The position numbers and the translations under genes are program-made. A stretch of 47,222 nt of DNA, from contig JAPKMR010000027.1 of NCBI GenBank assembly GCA_026645815.1, forward strand, positions 1 through 47,222, written 5' to 3'. Below are positions 24,217 through 32,247 of this stretch, in pieces (position 1 is the first letter of the stretch; every line of letters begins with the position of its first letter). Origin of the DNA: Anaerolineae bacterium (GTDB lineage Bacteria; Chloroflexota; Anaerolineae; B4-G1; SLSP01). The notes beneath the pieces were generated by a model that was not told the origin of the DNA, ran no database searches, and was given only the letters and a program-made list of their open reading frames with translations.

Positions 24217-25599
24217 ATGAAGTTGCGAAAGATGTTTGGTCTATTGGTCGCTGCTGCAATGCTGCTGCCCCTGATTGCGGCATGTACGCCGACGGCAGAG
24301 CCGACTGCAGAGCCGACTGCTGAAGTCCCGACACAGCCGGCCGAAGCCGTTTCTGCTTTCGAGGGTGTTGATCCCAGCGGGCAGACCGTGGTGTACTGGC
24401 ATCAGAATACGGGTTCTCGGGCTGAGTTGATGACCTCGTTGGTAGAGGACTTCAATGGCAGCAATGAGTGGGGTATTACTGTCGTGGAAGAGAGCCAGGG
24501 TGGCTACAATGATCTTTATACCAAGATCATCGCCGGTATTCCGGCGAAGCAGCTGCCCAATATGTCCGTGGCTTATCAGAACCAGGCAGCGACCTACGCT
24601 GTGCAGGGTGTGCTGGTTGAGCTAGATCCTTATGTGAACGATCCCGTTTGGGGTTACACTGAGGCAGAGCTGGCGGATTTCTTCCCCATCGCGCTCGCCG
24701 CAGATTACCTGCCCCAGTTCAAGGGACGCTACGGTTGGCCTCCCTACAAGTCCATGGAAGTGATGTACTACAATGAGGACTGGCTCAAGGAATTGGGCTT
24801 TGATGGTCCTCCCGAGACCTGGGCAGAGTTCGAGGAGATGGCATGCAAAGCCGCTGGACAGCCCTTCTCCAAGCAGACGGGCGAGGGCCCGGTGCTCGGT
24901 TACGAGTATTCGGTGGATGCCTCCCGCTTCGCTTCCTTCATCTTCAGCCGCGGCGGCAACATCCTCAATGAGGACGCCACCAGCTACATCTTCAACGACG
25001 ACGCCGGTGCGGAAGCTCTGACCTACCTGCGCGGATTGGTCGAGAAGGGATGCGCTGCACAGTCCACTGAGCAATATGGCGATCAGACGGACTTTGGTGC
25101 CGGGCGTGTGCTCTTCACCATGAGCTCCATCTCGGGCCTGTCATACTACGGGCAGGCAGTTTCCGAGGGTGCGAACTTTGCGTGGAGCGTCAACCCGCCC
25201 CCGCACACTACGGCTGAACCTCGGATGAACATCTACGGCGCGAGCCAGTCCATCTTCGCCGGCACGCCGGAACAGCAGCTGGCTTCCTGGCTTTTCCTCA
25301 AGTGGATGAGCGAACCGGAGCAGCAGGCGAAGTGGGCGAGCAGCACGGGCTATTTCCCCACCCGCGCCAGCGCCGCCGAGATGATGAAGGAATACATGGA
25401 CGAGAATCCCACTTATGCCAAGGCCTTCCAGTTCTTGTTCTACGATTCCGGTGTGGAATCCCCCGTTGCTGGTTATGATGAGTGCCGCGCGGAGATCTCC
25501 AATATGATCAACGCGGTTCTGGGCGGCGCCGATGCCAAGCCTGAGCTGGATAAGGCCGTCGAGGCTTGTAACCAGTACCTGGAAGAAGCTGCTCCCTAA
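24217..25599 (+). CDS. Sugar ABC substrate-binding lipoprotein
   Basis: The product has 460 residues. A signal peptide ends in the lipobox IAAC (Cys near residue 22) and is followed by a spacer of repeated PTAE units. The mature part resembles solute-binding family 1 (UgpB/MalE-type), with VVYWHQNTGSRAELM and KSMEVMYYNEDWLKELGF. A GGAGGA site precedes the ATG. It is the last gene of the permease-permease-binding protein set and is followed by a strong terminator. MalE-type proteins bind oligosaccharides, glycosides or glycerol-phosphate derivatives; the ligand cannot be read from the sequence. Confidence 0.92.
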   Translation: MKLRKMFGLLVAAAMLLPLIAACTPTAEPTAEPTAEVPTQPAEAVSAFEGVDPSGQTVVYWHQNTGSRAELMTSLVEDFNGSNEWGITVVEESQGGYNDLYTKIIAGIPAKQLPNMSVAYQNQAATYAVQGVLVELDPYVNDPVWGYTEAELADFFPIALAADYLPQFKGRYGWPPYKSMEVMYYNEDWLKELGFDGPPETWAEFEEMACKAAGQPFSKQTGEGPVLGYEYSVDASRFASFIFSRGGNILNEDATSYIFNDDAGAEALTYLRGLVEKGCAAQSTEQYGDQTDFGAGRVLFTMSSISGLSYYGQAVSEGANFAWSVNPPPHTTAEPRMNIYGASQSIFAGTPEQQLASWLFLKWMSEPEQQAKWASSTGYFPTRASAAEMMKEYMDENPTYAKAFQFLFYDSGVESPVAGYDECRAEISNMINAVLGGADAKPELDKAVEACNQYLEEAAP

Positions 25600-25628
25600 A
25601 ACGGGACGCATCTAAAGCCATTCAACTT

Positions 25629-25660
25629 CCCCGCCCTCTGTTTGCAGAGGGCGGGGTTGC
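25629..25660 (+). terminator. Terminator of the first sugar ABC operon
   Basis: A 12-bp perfect stem, CCCCGCCCTCTG at 25629-25640 with 25645-25656, closes a TTTG loop and is followed by TTGCTTGT. It lies 30 nt after the binding-protein stop codon. Confidence 0.88.
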
Positions 25661-25669
25661 TTGTATAAT
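25641..25669 (+). promoter_or_regulatory. Promoter of glmS
   Basis: TATAAT at 25664-25669 has a weak -35 match TTTGCA (25641-25646) at 17-bp spacing. The -35 region overlaps the right arm of the preceding terminator. Transcription would start near 25676, about 85 nt before the ribozyme cleavage site. Confidence 0.55.
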
Positions 25670-25754
25670 GCCTGGGGGATGTGATACCTGCCATGACGGC
25701 GGTTTTTTGCTGAGTGATAGGAGGTGTTTAGGCCGGTAACTGTGTGATGGCCCG

Positions 25755-25962
25755 GGGAAATAGCGCCAGCTCCTGCTATGTATGGCAGGAAGACGAGGAG
25801 GCGGTTGATCGAGGTGCGTTCGGCATTGATGCCGAACCCGTCGGCGGATGCCGCCAGGGCAGGGTCCTGCCCTAGTTTCCCCTCCTGAAATCAGAAGCTG
25901 CATTCCAAAACCGGATGGCAACATGCGGGACAGCCGGTGCAGCAGGACCACAGCGCAATCGC
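25755..25962 (+). ncRNA. glmS ribozyme (GlcN6P-activated self-cleaving RNA)
   Basis: The core follows the glmS ribozyme consensus. The cleavage-site block TAGCGCC has predicted cleavage between A25762 and G25763. A short hairpin with CTCCTGC/GCAGGA arms follows, then GACGAGGAGGCGGTTGATCGA (25792-25812), a CGGCAT/ATGCCG hairpin, then TCGGCGGATGCCGCC (25841-25855) and stems GGGCAGG/CCTGCCC. The downstream P4-like part up to about 25962 is less certain. The RNA binds glucosamine-6-phosphate as cofactor and cleaves its own mRNA, shutting down GlmS. It sits immediately upstream of glmS, as expected. Confidence 0.88.
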
Positions 25963-26028
25963 GAATAGCGCCGCATTGGCGTGTTACGCGATGAGCGCAT
26001 CCATTTCCCTCAACAAGGAGGAATTCCC

Positions 26029-27870
26029 ATGTGTGGCATTGTTGGCTATGTAGGGCCGCGTGAGGCGGCGTCTATCGTTGTGAATGGCTTGAAGCGTTTG
26101 GAGTACCGGGGCTACGATTCTGCCGGCCTGGCTCTGCTGACTGAAGACCGGGTGCTCAAGACGGTGCGTGCGGTGGGCAAGCTGGCGAAATTGGTGGAAC
26201 GTCTGCAAGTCGAGCCATTGATGGGGCATATCGCTATCGGGCACACGCGTTGGGCAACGCATGGCAGCGTTACCGAGCAGAATGCGCACCCGCATCTGGG
26301 CCTCAACCGGCGTGTGGCAGTTGTCCACAACGGCATTATCGAGAATTATGCGCGTCTTCGTCAAGACTTGCAGGATGAGGGGATCACCTTTGCCTCAGAG
26401 ACCGATACGGAGGTCATTGCGCATTTGGTGGATGCCGGGCTACAGGGCGGCGATTTACTTACGGCGGTGCGGCGCGCTTTGCCGGAGCTGGAAGGCGCCA
26501 GCGCTTTTGTTTTCCTCAGCGCGCATGAGCCTGAGCGTCTGATTGCGGCGCGGTTGGGCAATGCTGGGGGGATTGTCATTGGTCTGGGTGAAGGTGAGAC
26601 CTTTATCGCTTCGGATATTCCGGCGATTCTCGAGCATACACGGCGGGTCATTTTCCTGGAGAGCGGGCAATTGGCTTCGCTAACGCCCGGACGCGTGGAA
26701 ATCTTCGATCTTGCGGGGAATCTGCTTCAGCCGGCGGTTCATATGATTCCGTGGGATCCGGTCGCTGCTGAGAAGGGTCCATTCCGCCATTTCATGCAGA
26801 AAGAGATTGCCGAACAACCCCGCGCCATCACCGATACGATACGCGGACGGGCAGATTTCCATGCCGGACGCATCTACCTGGATACACTTCCGCTAACTGT
26901 GGAAGAGGCGCGCGCGTTGCGGAAAATCACACTTGTCGCTTGTGGCACCTCATACCATGCGGGACTGGTGGGTAAATTCCTGCTGGAGAATCTGGCGCGT
27001 GTGCCCGTTGAGGTGGATTATGGCTCTGAATTCCGCTATCGCGACCCATTAATTGGCTCGGAGAGCGCGGTGCTGGCAATTACACAATCGGGCGAAACCG
27101 TGGACACGCTGGCAGCGATGGAAGAAGGGCAGGCGCGTGGGGCGCGGCTTTGGTCAATTGTGAATGTCTTGGGAAGTCAGGCGCAGCGTGTCTCGGATGG
27201 CTATATTTTGATGCAGGCGGGTCCGGAGATTGGCGTTGCCTCTACCAAAGCGTTCACGACCAGCCTGGTGGACCTTTATCTATTGGCGTTGGCACTGGGC
27301 GAAAAACGGGGCGTTTTGACGGGGGCTGCGCTGCGGAAGGCGGTAGATGATCTGGCGCGCCTGCCGCAGCTGGTGGGGCAGGTCGCTGAGGAGTTACCCA
27401 TCTATCACCAGCTGGCGGAAATCTTCCACAAACGGGAACATTTCCTCTATTTGGGGCGGGGTATCAATTATCCTATCGCTTTGGAAGGGGCGCTCAAACT
27501 CAAAGAAATCTCCTACATCCACGCAGAAGGCTACCCCGCTGGCGAGATGAAGCATGGTCCGATTGCCTTGATTGACCAACTAATGCCGGTAGTGACATTG
27601 ACGCCGCAAGATGGGGTCTATGACAAGATGCTGAGCCAGATGGAACAAGTTCATGCGCGAAATGGTGTCGTCATTGCTGTGGTACAACAGGGCGATATTC
27701 TGGCGCGTGAGCGTGCGGATTACGTGCTGGAGGTGCCTGTTAGCTCGCCTTACCTCAGCCCCGTGCTTAACGTTATCCCCTTGCAGTGGTTGGCTTATGC
27801 TTTTGCGGTACGTCGTGGGGCAGATGTGGATCAGCCACGCAATCTTGCGAAGAGCGTGACGGTGGAATAA
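26029..27870 (+). CDS. glmS: Glutamine-fructose-6-phosphate aminotransferase
   Basis: The product has 613 residues, the usual length. It makes glucosamine-6-phosphate from fructose-6-phosphate and glutamine, the entry to amino-sugar and peptidoglycan synthesis. It opens MCGIVGYVG, so Cys becomes the N-terminal nucleophile once Met is removed. The glutaminase domain (1-240) has HTRWATHG and HNGIIENYARLR. Two SIS domains follow, about 285-425 (CGTSYHAGLVGKF, TQSGETVDTL) and 455-600 (LYLGRGINYPIALEGALKLKE). The C-terminus ends in PRNLAKSVTVE, as in typical GlmS. The start follows AAGGAGG. Expression should be controlled by the ribozyme upstream. Confidence 0.97.
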   Translation: MCGIVGYVGPREAASIVVNGLKRLEYRGYDSAGLALLTEDRVLKTVRAVGKLAKLVERLQVEPLMGHIAIGHTRWATHGSVTEQNAHPHLGLNRRVAVVHNGIIENYARLRQDLQDEGITFASETDTEVIAHLVDAGLQGGDLLTAVRRALPELEGASAFVFLSAHEPERLIAARLGNAGGIVIGLGEGETFIASDIPAILEHTRRVIFLESGQLASLTPGRVEIFDLAGNLLQPAVHMIPWDPVAAEKGPFRHFMQKEIAEQPRAITDTIRGRADFHAGRIYLDTLPLTVEEARALRKITLVACGTSYHAGLVGKFLLENLARVPVEVDYGSEFRYRDPLIGSESAVLAITQSGETVDTLAAMEEGQARGARLWSIVNVLGSQAQRVSDGYILMQAGPEIGVASTKAFTTSLVDLYLLALALGEKRGVLTGAALRKAVDDLARLPQLVGQVAEELPIYHQLAEIFHKREHFLYLGRGINYPIALEGALKLKEISYIHAEGYPAGEMKHGPIALIDQLMPVVTLTPQDGVYDKMLSQMEQVHARNGVVIAVVQQGDILARERADYVLEVPVSSPYLSPVLNVIPLQWLAYAFAVRRGADVDQPRNLAKSVTVE

Positions 27871-27929
27871 ACCTGTCTGGATTCCCCTGCTTGCCAGAGC
27901 ACAGGGCAGCGAGAGCTGCGCTTTATGCA

Positions 27930-27970
27930 CCGTGTTTTCGATGCCGCGCACCGCGGCATCGAAAACACGG
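27930..27970 (+). repeat. Perfect 19-bp palindrome after glmS
   Basis: CCGTGTTTTCGATGCCGCG at 27930-27948 is fully complementary to 27952-27970 around a 3-nt loop. The inner TTTTCGATGCCGCG also forms the centre of the family B copy at 4196-4254, although the flanks differ. A CTTTTG run follows, so it could also end glmS transcription. Confidence 0.8.
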
Positions 27971-27991
27971 CTTTTGATGGGTTCTCTTGAA

Positions 27992-28033
27992 TTGATTGTT
28001 TGCGGCGGGTGAAGTCCCGCCGCAAACAATCAA
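27992..28033 (+). repeat. Perfect 18-bp palindrome
   Basis: TTGATTGTTTGCGGCGGG at 27992-28009 is complementary to 28016-28033 around TGAAGT. It lies 21 bp after the previous palindrome, shares no sequence with it, and has no T-tract. Confidence 0.8.
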
Positions 28034-28099
28034 CCCTCTTCCGCACCCTGGTGGGGCGCCTGAGATTTTTACCCCCGTTTTGAAACGCACCTCGAACAC

Positions 28100-28362
28100 C
28101 GGATATACGAGAGAATATTGGAGAACAATAAGACCGGCATCTTGCAAACAACCCGCATCAGCGATCAACTCTCTGCGCCGCCGTACTTGGCGCTTCTTTC
28201 TGCAAGCGTGATTTTCGTGGACGGGGCAAAAGCCCACAGGTGGGCTTCGCCGTCCACGAAAATCACAAAAACCTCCCTCTGCGTCTCTTTGGCGTGTCAA
28301 AGTGTCTAAGCGCATGGTCTCACCAAGCCAACCTTTGAACTCCCCAATAATGAGCTTTACCC
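28100..28362 (+). repeat. Family C element, copy 3
   Basis: This 263-bp copy matches the one at 19713-19968. The central stem GTGATTTTCGTGGACGG is conserved, but the loop is enlarged with an inner AAGCCCAC/GTGGGCTT hairpin. The ends GGATATACGA and GAGCTTTACCC are degraded. Between this copy and the next family B element lies GCTGAACAGTTACC (28369-28382), a stray family B end. Confidence 0.75.
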
Positions 28363-28390
28363 TTTAACTGCTGAACAGTTACCTTCCCTA

Positions 28391-28571
28391 GTAAGTGTTC
28401 AGATTTCCACTGCAGGGCGTGAATTTCGGGCTGAAGCCCGCGAGAAAGAGTGTTTTTGGCTGCCGCGCGTAGCGCGGCAGCCAAAAACACTTTCTAAAAC
28501 CGCGGCTTTAGCCTGAAGCGGCGATTCAACCGCTCCTTGTTGCGGCAAGCGGGGGAACGTTGAATGATTAC
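28391..28571 (+). repeat. Family B element (IS66-like MITE) with perfect 8-bp duplication
   Basis: This 181-bp element begins GTAAGTGTTCAG and ends GTTGAATGATTAC. It is flanked by perfect direct repeats CTTCCCTA at 28383-28390 and 28572-28579. The centre is a 20-bp perfect stem, AGTGTTTTTGGCTGCCGCGC at 28449-28468, with 28472-28491. The arms outside it (GGGCTGAAGCCCGCG and CCGCGGCTTTAGCC) also pair. It is the best-dated insertion of the family in the window. Confidence 0.85.
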
Positions 28572-28585
28572 CTTCCCTAACTATC

Positions 28586-28613
28586 TTGTAATTGTTTAGT
28601 TGTATGGTATCAT
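28586..28613 (+). promoter_or_regulatory. Promoter of the tup operon
   Basis: TTGTAA (28586-28591) and TATCAT (28608-28613) are 16 bp apart, giving a leader of about 40 nt before tupB. The promoter begins 7 bp after the family B duplication. Confidence 0.5.
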
Positions 28614-28659
28614 GTATGCGGTTTACATTATTGCCGTGGTATTGGGTTGAGGGAATATA

Positions 28660-29367
28660 TTGGAGACGCTTTGGTCCGGTTTAACACAGGGCATACAATT
28701 GCTCTTCACCGGTGATCCCATCATTTGGCAGGTCATTGTCCGCACGGCGCACGTGAGCGGTGTGGCATTGTTGTTCAGTGCACTTATTGGAATTCCGCTG
28801 GGCGTTGTGTTGGGATTGATGCACTTTCCTGGTAAACGCTTGATCCAGGCGCTTATCTATACCGGCATGGGCTTGCCACCCGTTGTGGTGGGTTTAGCCG
28901 TGTATTTGTTACTCTCGCGCAGCGGCATCCTCGCCCCGTTGGGGCTTTCAGGCATTCCCGAGCTCTTTACTCCCCAAGCCATGATCTGGGCACAAATCAT
29001 TATCGCTACGCCATTGATCGTGGGTTTCACTATGGCAGCGGTAGCAGGCGTGGACCCTGATTTGGGGCGGCAATTGCAGGCCCTGGGGGCGACCCGGTTG
29101 CAGATTGCCGCCGCCTTGGTGCAAGAAGCACGCCTGGGAGTGTTGGTAGCGGTGGTGGGTGGATTGGGCAGCGTCATCTCTGAGGTGGGCGCGGTGATGA
29201 TGGTTGGCGGCAACATTGATGGTTATACCCGCGTCCTCACCACGGCAATCATGTTGGAGACCCGGCGCGGCAACTTTGATCTGGCGATTGGCCTGGGCAT
29301 GGTCTTGCTGTTGCTATCTTTCCTCGTAAATCTCACCATGTCACAATTTCAGGGGAAGTCCGGATGA
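28660..29367 (+). CDS. tupB: Tungstate ABC transporter permease
   Basis: The product has 235 residues, about six membrane helices, and starts at TTG after GAGGGA. The coupling loop reads LQALGATRLQIAAALVQEA. The overall sequence, including GMGLPPVVVGLAVYLLLSRSG and EVGAVMMVGGNIDGYTRVLTTAI, is characteristic of TupB (COG4662) rather than ModB. It moves tungstate through the membrane. The stop overlaps the tupC start by 4 bp. The order tupB-tupC-tupA differs from the common tupA-first order. Confidence 0.9.
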   Translation: METLWSGLTQGIQLLFTGDPIIWQVIVRTAHVSGVALLFSALIGIPLGVVLGLMHFPGKRLIQALIYTGMGLPPVVVGLAVYLLLSRSGILAPLGLSGIPELFTPQAMIWAQIIIATPLIVGFTMAAVAGVDPDLGRQLQALGATRLQIAAALVQEARLGVLVAVVGGLGSVISEVGAVMMVGGNIDGYTRVLTTAIMLETRRGNFDLAIGLGMVLLLLSFLVNLTMSQFQGKSG

Positions 29368-30092
29368 GCGAGAGCATTTACACGCTCAACGGCGTGCGCA
29401 AGATCTACGATGGGCGCACCGTGCTGGATATTGAAGCTCTTGATATCCACACGGGAGAGATTCTCGCGGTGGTGGGGCCAAGCGGTGCTGGCAAGTCAAC
29501 CCTGTTGCGCTTGCTGAACTTCCTGGAGCTCCCGGATACGGGGCAACTGACCTTCCAGGGGCAACCTGTCCCTCAGAGCGGCGCCTCACTGGCTTTGCGG
29601 CGCGAGGTCACCACTGTGTTTCAGCGCCCGGCGCTGCTTTCGACCTCGGTGACGAAGAATGTGACGTATGGACTCCGCTTGCGCGGACAGCGCGATGGCA
29701 AGGCTGACTTGCGAGCGGTCTTGGAGCAATTGGGGCTATCGAAACTTGCTCAGGCTCGTGCATGCACCCTTTCGGGTGGCGAGGCGCAGCGTGTGGCATT
29801 GGCCCGTGCCCTGATCATCCGCCCTAAGGTTCTGTTGCTCGATGAGCCGACGGCGAATCTCGATCCCTATAATGTCAATCTCATCGAGAGTGTCGTGGCG
29901 GACATGAATTGCCGCAGCGGCGCGACAGTGGTCGTGGTAACGCACAATATCTTCCAGGCGCGGCGTTTGGCGCATCGTGTGATTCTCTTGCTCAATGGGC
30001 AGATTGTTGAACTTGCGGACACGGCTACATTTTTCGAATCGCCCACTGATCCGCGCACACAGGCTTTCGTGCGCGGTGAGATGGTGTTTTGA
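29364..30092 (+). CDS. tupC: Tungstate ABC transporter ATP-binding protein
   Basis: The product has 242 residues. Walker A GPSGAGKST lies near residue 39, signature LSGGEAQR near 135, Walker B VLLLDEPT near 156 and the switch His in VVVTHNIF near 193. Length and partner genes fit TupC, the ATPase that powers tungstate uptake. There is no C-terminal TOBE domain, which distinguishes it from ModC. Confidence 0.9.
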   Translation: MSESIYTLNGVRKIYDGRTVLDIEALDIHTGEILAVVGPSGAGKSTLLRLLNFLELPDTGQLTFQGQPVPQSGASLALRREVTTVFQRPALLSTSVTKNVTYGLRLRGQRDGKADLRAVLEQLGLSKLAQARACTLSGGEAQRVALARALIIRPKVLLLDEPTANLDPYNVNLIESVVADMNCRSGATVVVVTHNIFQARRLAHRVILLLNGQIVELADTATFFESPTDPRTQAFVRGEMVF

Positions 30093-30100
30093 AGTAATAA

Positions 30101-30190
30101 GGCTATAGGGTGCGACCTATGTGCCGTGTGACGGGCGCCGAATTCGGGGTTTGGATTCGGTGATTAGTCCGGTAAGGCATATAGGTTACA
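30101..30190 (+). promoter_or_regulatory. Structured RNA candidate between tupC and tupA
   Basis: ACCTATGTGCC (30115-30125) can pair with GGCATATAGGT (30176-30186) over 11 bp with one G-U, closing a domain that contains CCGAAT/ATTCGG and CCGAATTCGG hairpins. The same CCTAT (30116-30120) can instead pair with ATAGG (30105-30109), so the two folds exclude each other. No Moco/Tuco riboswitch consensus was recognised. It could also simply adjust tupA mRNA level. Confidence 0.4.
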
Positions 30191-30226
30191 TTGCTGAATC
30201 CAGTTCACTATTTCAGGAGGAGCTTC

Positions 30227-31066
30227 ATGTTTCGTAATGTTTCTGTAAAACGCATGTCATGGCTATTGTTGTTGGTGGTGATGTTGGCGGCATGTGCCAA
30301 GCCGACTGCCGAACCGCCCCGGCGTTTGATCCTGGCGACGACGACGAGCACGCAGGATTCGGGTTTGCTGGATTATCTGCTGCCTGGTTTCAAGGAGCAG
30401 ACCGGCATTGAGGTTCAGGTCATTGCTGTGGGCAGTGGGCAGGCGATGGAAACCGGCAAGGCTGGCGATGCAGATGTATTGCTCGTTCACTCCCCCGCTG
30501 CGGAGAAAACCTTTGTGGAAGAGGGTTGGGGTGTTGAGCGGATTCCGGTGATGCACAATGACTACGTGATTGTCGGACCTTCTGCGGACCCTGCGGGTAT
30601 CAAAGGCATGACGGATGCAGCTGAAGCCTTCCGCAAGATTATGGAGGCGCAGTCGCCTTTTATCTCGCGCGGCGATGACTCTGGCACGCACGCTAAAGAG
30701 AAAAGCATTTGGGCGAAGATCGGGGCCACACCTGAGGGCATCTGGTATGTTTCCGCCGGGCAGAGCATGGGTGCCGTTCTGGAAATGGCGCAGGAGATGG
30801 ATGTCTACACGTTGACCGACCGAGGTACCTATCTGGCGCGCACTGCTGAGGGTTACGCGCTTCCCATTCTCGTGGAGGGGGATTCTCTGCTGTTCAACCC
30901 GTATCACGTTATTGCCGTGAACCCGGAAAAATACCCCGAGATCAATAACGCGGGTGCGCAGCAGTTCATTGATTGGCTGATTTCGGCAGAGACGCAGGCA
31001 AAGATTGCAGCTTTCACGGAACCGCAAAGCGGTCTGCCGCTCTTCTTCCCCGATGCGGTGAAGTAG
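30227..31066 (+). CDS. tupA: Tungstate-binding lipoprotein
   Basis: The product has 279 residues. A signal peptide has lipobox LAAC, and the mature protein contains the TupA signature LATTTSTQDSGLLDYLLPGF and later FISRGDDSGTHAKE. These Thr/Ser/Arg segments contact the oxyanion in family structures. The start at 30227 follows AGGAGGAG; a longer TTG-initiated frame from 30191 has no site. TupA binds tungstate very tightly and prefers it over molybdate. A terminator follows. The likely consumer is the tungsten AOR at 36366-38210. Confidence 0.93.
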   Translation: MFRNVSVKRMSWLLLLVVMLAACAKPTAEPPRRLILATTTSTQDSGLLDYLLPGFKEQTGIEVQVIAVGSGQAMETGKAGDADVLLVHSPAAEKTFVEEGWGVERIPVMHNDYVIVGPSADPAGIKGMTDAAEAFRKIMEAQSPFISRGDDSGTHAKEKSIWAKIGATPEGIWYVSAGQSMGAVLEMAQEMDVYTLTDRGTYLARTAEGYALPILVEGDSLLFNPYHVIAVNPEKYPEINNAGAQQFIDWLISAETQAKIAAFTEPQSGLPLFFPDAVK

Positions 31067-31085
31067 AGTCTAACCGTATGTCTTA

Positions 31086-31146
31086 AGAGCGCCGGCGCCC
31101 CTATTGATCGGAGACGAAAGATTGGGGACCGGCGCTCTCTTTTTGT
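31086..31146 (+). terminator. Terminator after tupA
   Basis: AGAGCGCCGG (31086-31095) pairs with CCGGCGCTCT (31129-31138), with an inner CCCC/GGGG stem, followed by CTTTTTG. It also separates tupA from the convergent tatC. Confidence 0.85.
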
Positions 31147-31157
31147 AGTTTGGGTGC

Positions 31158-31895
31158 TTAACTCCGCTGGCGTGTGCGTTGCCGCAGCGCCAGGCTCGCG
31201 AGCAGGATTCCCAGCTCGTAGAGCACGATGAACGGTCCTGTCACCAATAACATCGTGAAGGGGTCGGTCGTGGGGGTGATGATAGCTGCCATGACCGCTG
31301 CCAGGAAGATGATCAGTTTGCGCAACCGTTTGAGATTGGCAGGTTGAATGACATTGAGCCGCGCCAGGGTGTACATTACTAGCGGTGTTTGAAACAACAG
31401 GCCCATCCATAGCAGAAGTGTGGTGACAAAAGAGAGATAGTCTTGCAGGGTGTACGTGTGCGTGACGATGTTCGGTAAAAAGCCCTGCAGCACTGGGATG
31501 CTGAAGGGCACCAGCACCAACAAGGTGAAGGCGATGCCTGCTGCAAAGAGCACGATGACACCGGGCACGCTCAGGAGCAGAAATTTGCGCTCGTGCGTAA
31601 ACAGCCCGGGCGCGATGAAGGCGTAAACCTGATAGAGGATGTAGGGCAGGGTCAGCACCAATCCCAACAGAAGCGCCACTTTGAAGAAGATAATCGGCGG
31701 TGCGGTGGGACTGATGGCGAGGAGCTCAATATCCCCTGCCGGGGCGGTGAGAATCTCGAGGGCGCGTGGGGTGAAGAACGAGCTGATTGTCGCGCCAAGG
31801 ATGAGCGCCACAACGATGCGCAGCAATCGCAGGCGTAGCTCGGTAATATGCTCCAGCAGGGGCCGTTCCTGGTTCTGTGTTGCTTCGCCGTTCAT
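31158..31895 (-). CDS. tatC: Sec-independent protein translocase TatC
   Basis: The product has 245 residues and six membrane helices. TatC hallmarks are the N-terminal LLEHITELRLRLLR and the segment YQVYAFIAPGLFTHERKF. TatC recognises twin-arginine signal peptides and forms the receptor complex. Its start overlaps the tatB-like gene by 4 bp. It ends the three-gene tat operon. No obvious twin-arginine substrate is encoded in this window. Confidence 0.96.
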   Translation of the reverse strand: MNGEATQNQERPLLEHITELRLRLLRIVVALILGATISSFFTPRALEILTAPAGDIELLAISPTAPPIIFFKVALLLGLVLTLPYILYQVYAFIAPGLFTHERKFLLLSVPGVIVLFAAGIAFTLLVLVPFSIPVLQGFLPNIVTHTYTLQDYLSFVTTLLLWMGLLFQTPLVMYTLARLNVIQPANLKRLRKLIIFLAAVMAAIITPTTDPFTMLLVTGPFIVLYELGILLASLALRQRTRQRS

Positions 31896-32176
31896 GGCCC
31901 GTAGCCTGTCTCTTCATACGCTGGTTCATCTGGTGGCGGAGTAGATTCTGAAGGCGGCGTTGGGGACATAGCGGACCTATCTGGCTCAGGGGCGGCGGGG
32001 GGGATGGATAACTCTGTGCTCAGCTGCGAGGCTACCTCGCGCCACATGCGTTGCGCGGAGCGTAGATAGCCGTTTGCTGTGCGCGCGGCTTTCAGCAGGT
32101 CCTCGGGTCCAAACAACAGCAGCCCGACGAGTGCAATCACGAGCAGCTCGGGGGTCCCGATGTTGAGAAAGTCCAT
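31892..32176 (-). CDS. tatB: TatA/TatB-type translocase subunit
   Basis: The product has 94 residues. One membrane helix with the FGPEDLLKA hinge (about residues 5-30) is followed by an amphipathic helix and a Pro/Glu-rich tail. The Glu at position 8 and the longer tail favour TatB over TatA. It lies between tatA and tatC. Confidence 0.88.
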   Translation of the reverse strand: MDFLNIGTPELLVIALVGLLLFGPEDLLKAARTANGYLRSAQRMWREVASQLSTELSIPPAAPEPDRSAMSPTPPSESTPPPDEPAYEETGYGP

Positions 32177-32247
32177 AGCTTTCTGCCTGGGGCAGCCCGG
32201 AAGTGGGCTTTGCGCCCGCTCCTGGGCTGTCAGACTTGCAGCTGCGA

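Noticed and set aside
30101..30190. Moco/Tuco riboswitch in the tup operon
   Set aside because: A structured region is present, but I could not find the conserved sequence blocks of that class, so I report only an unclassified structure.
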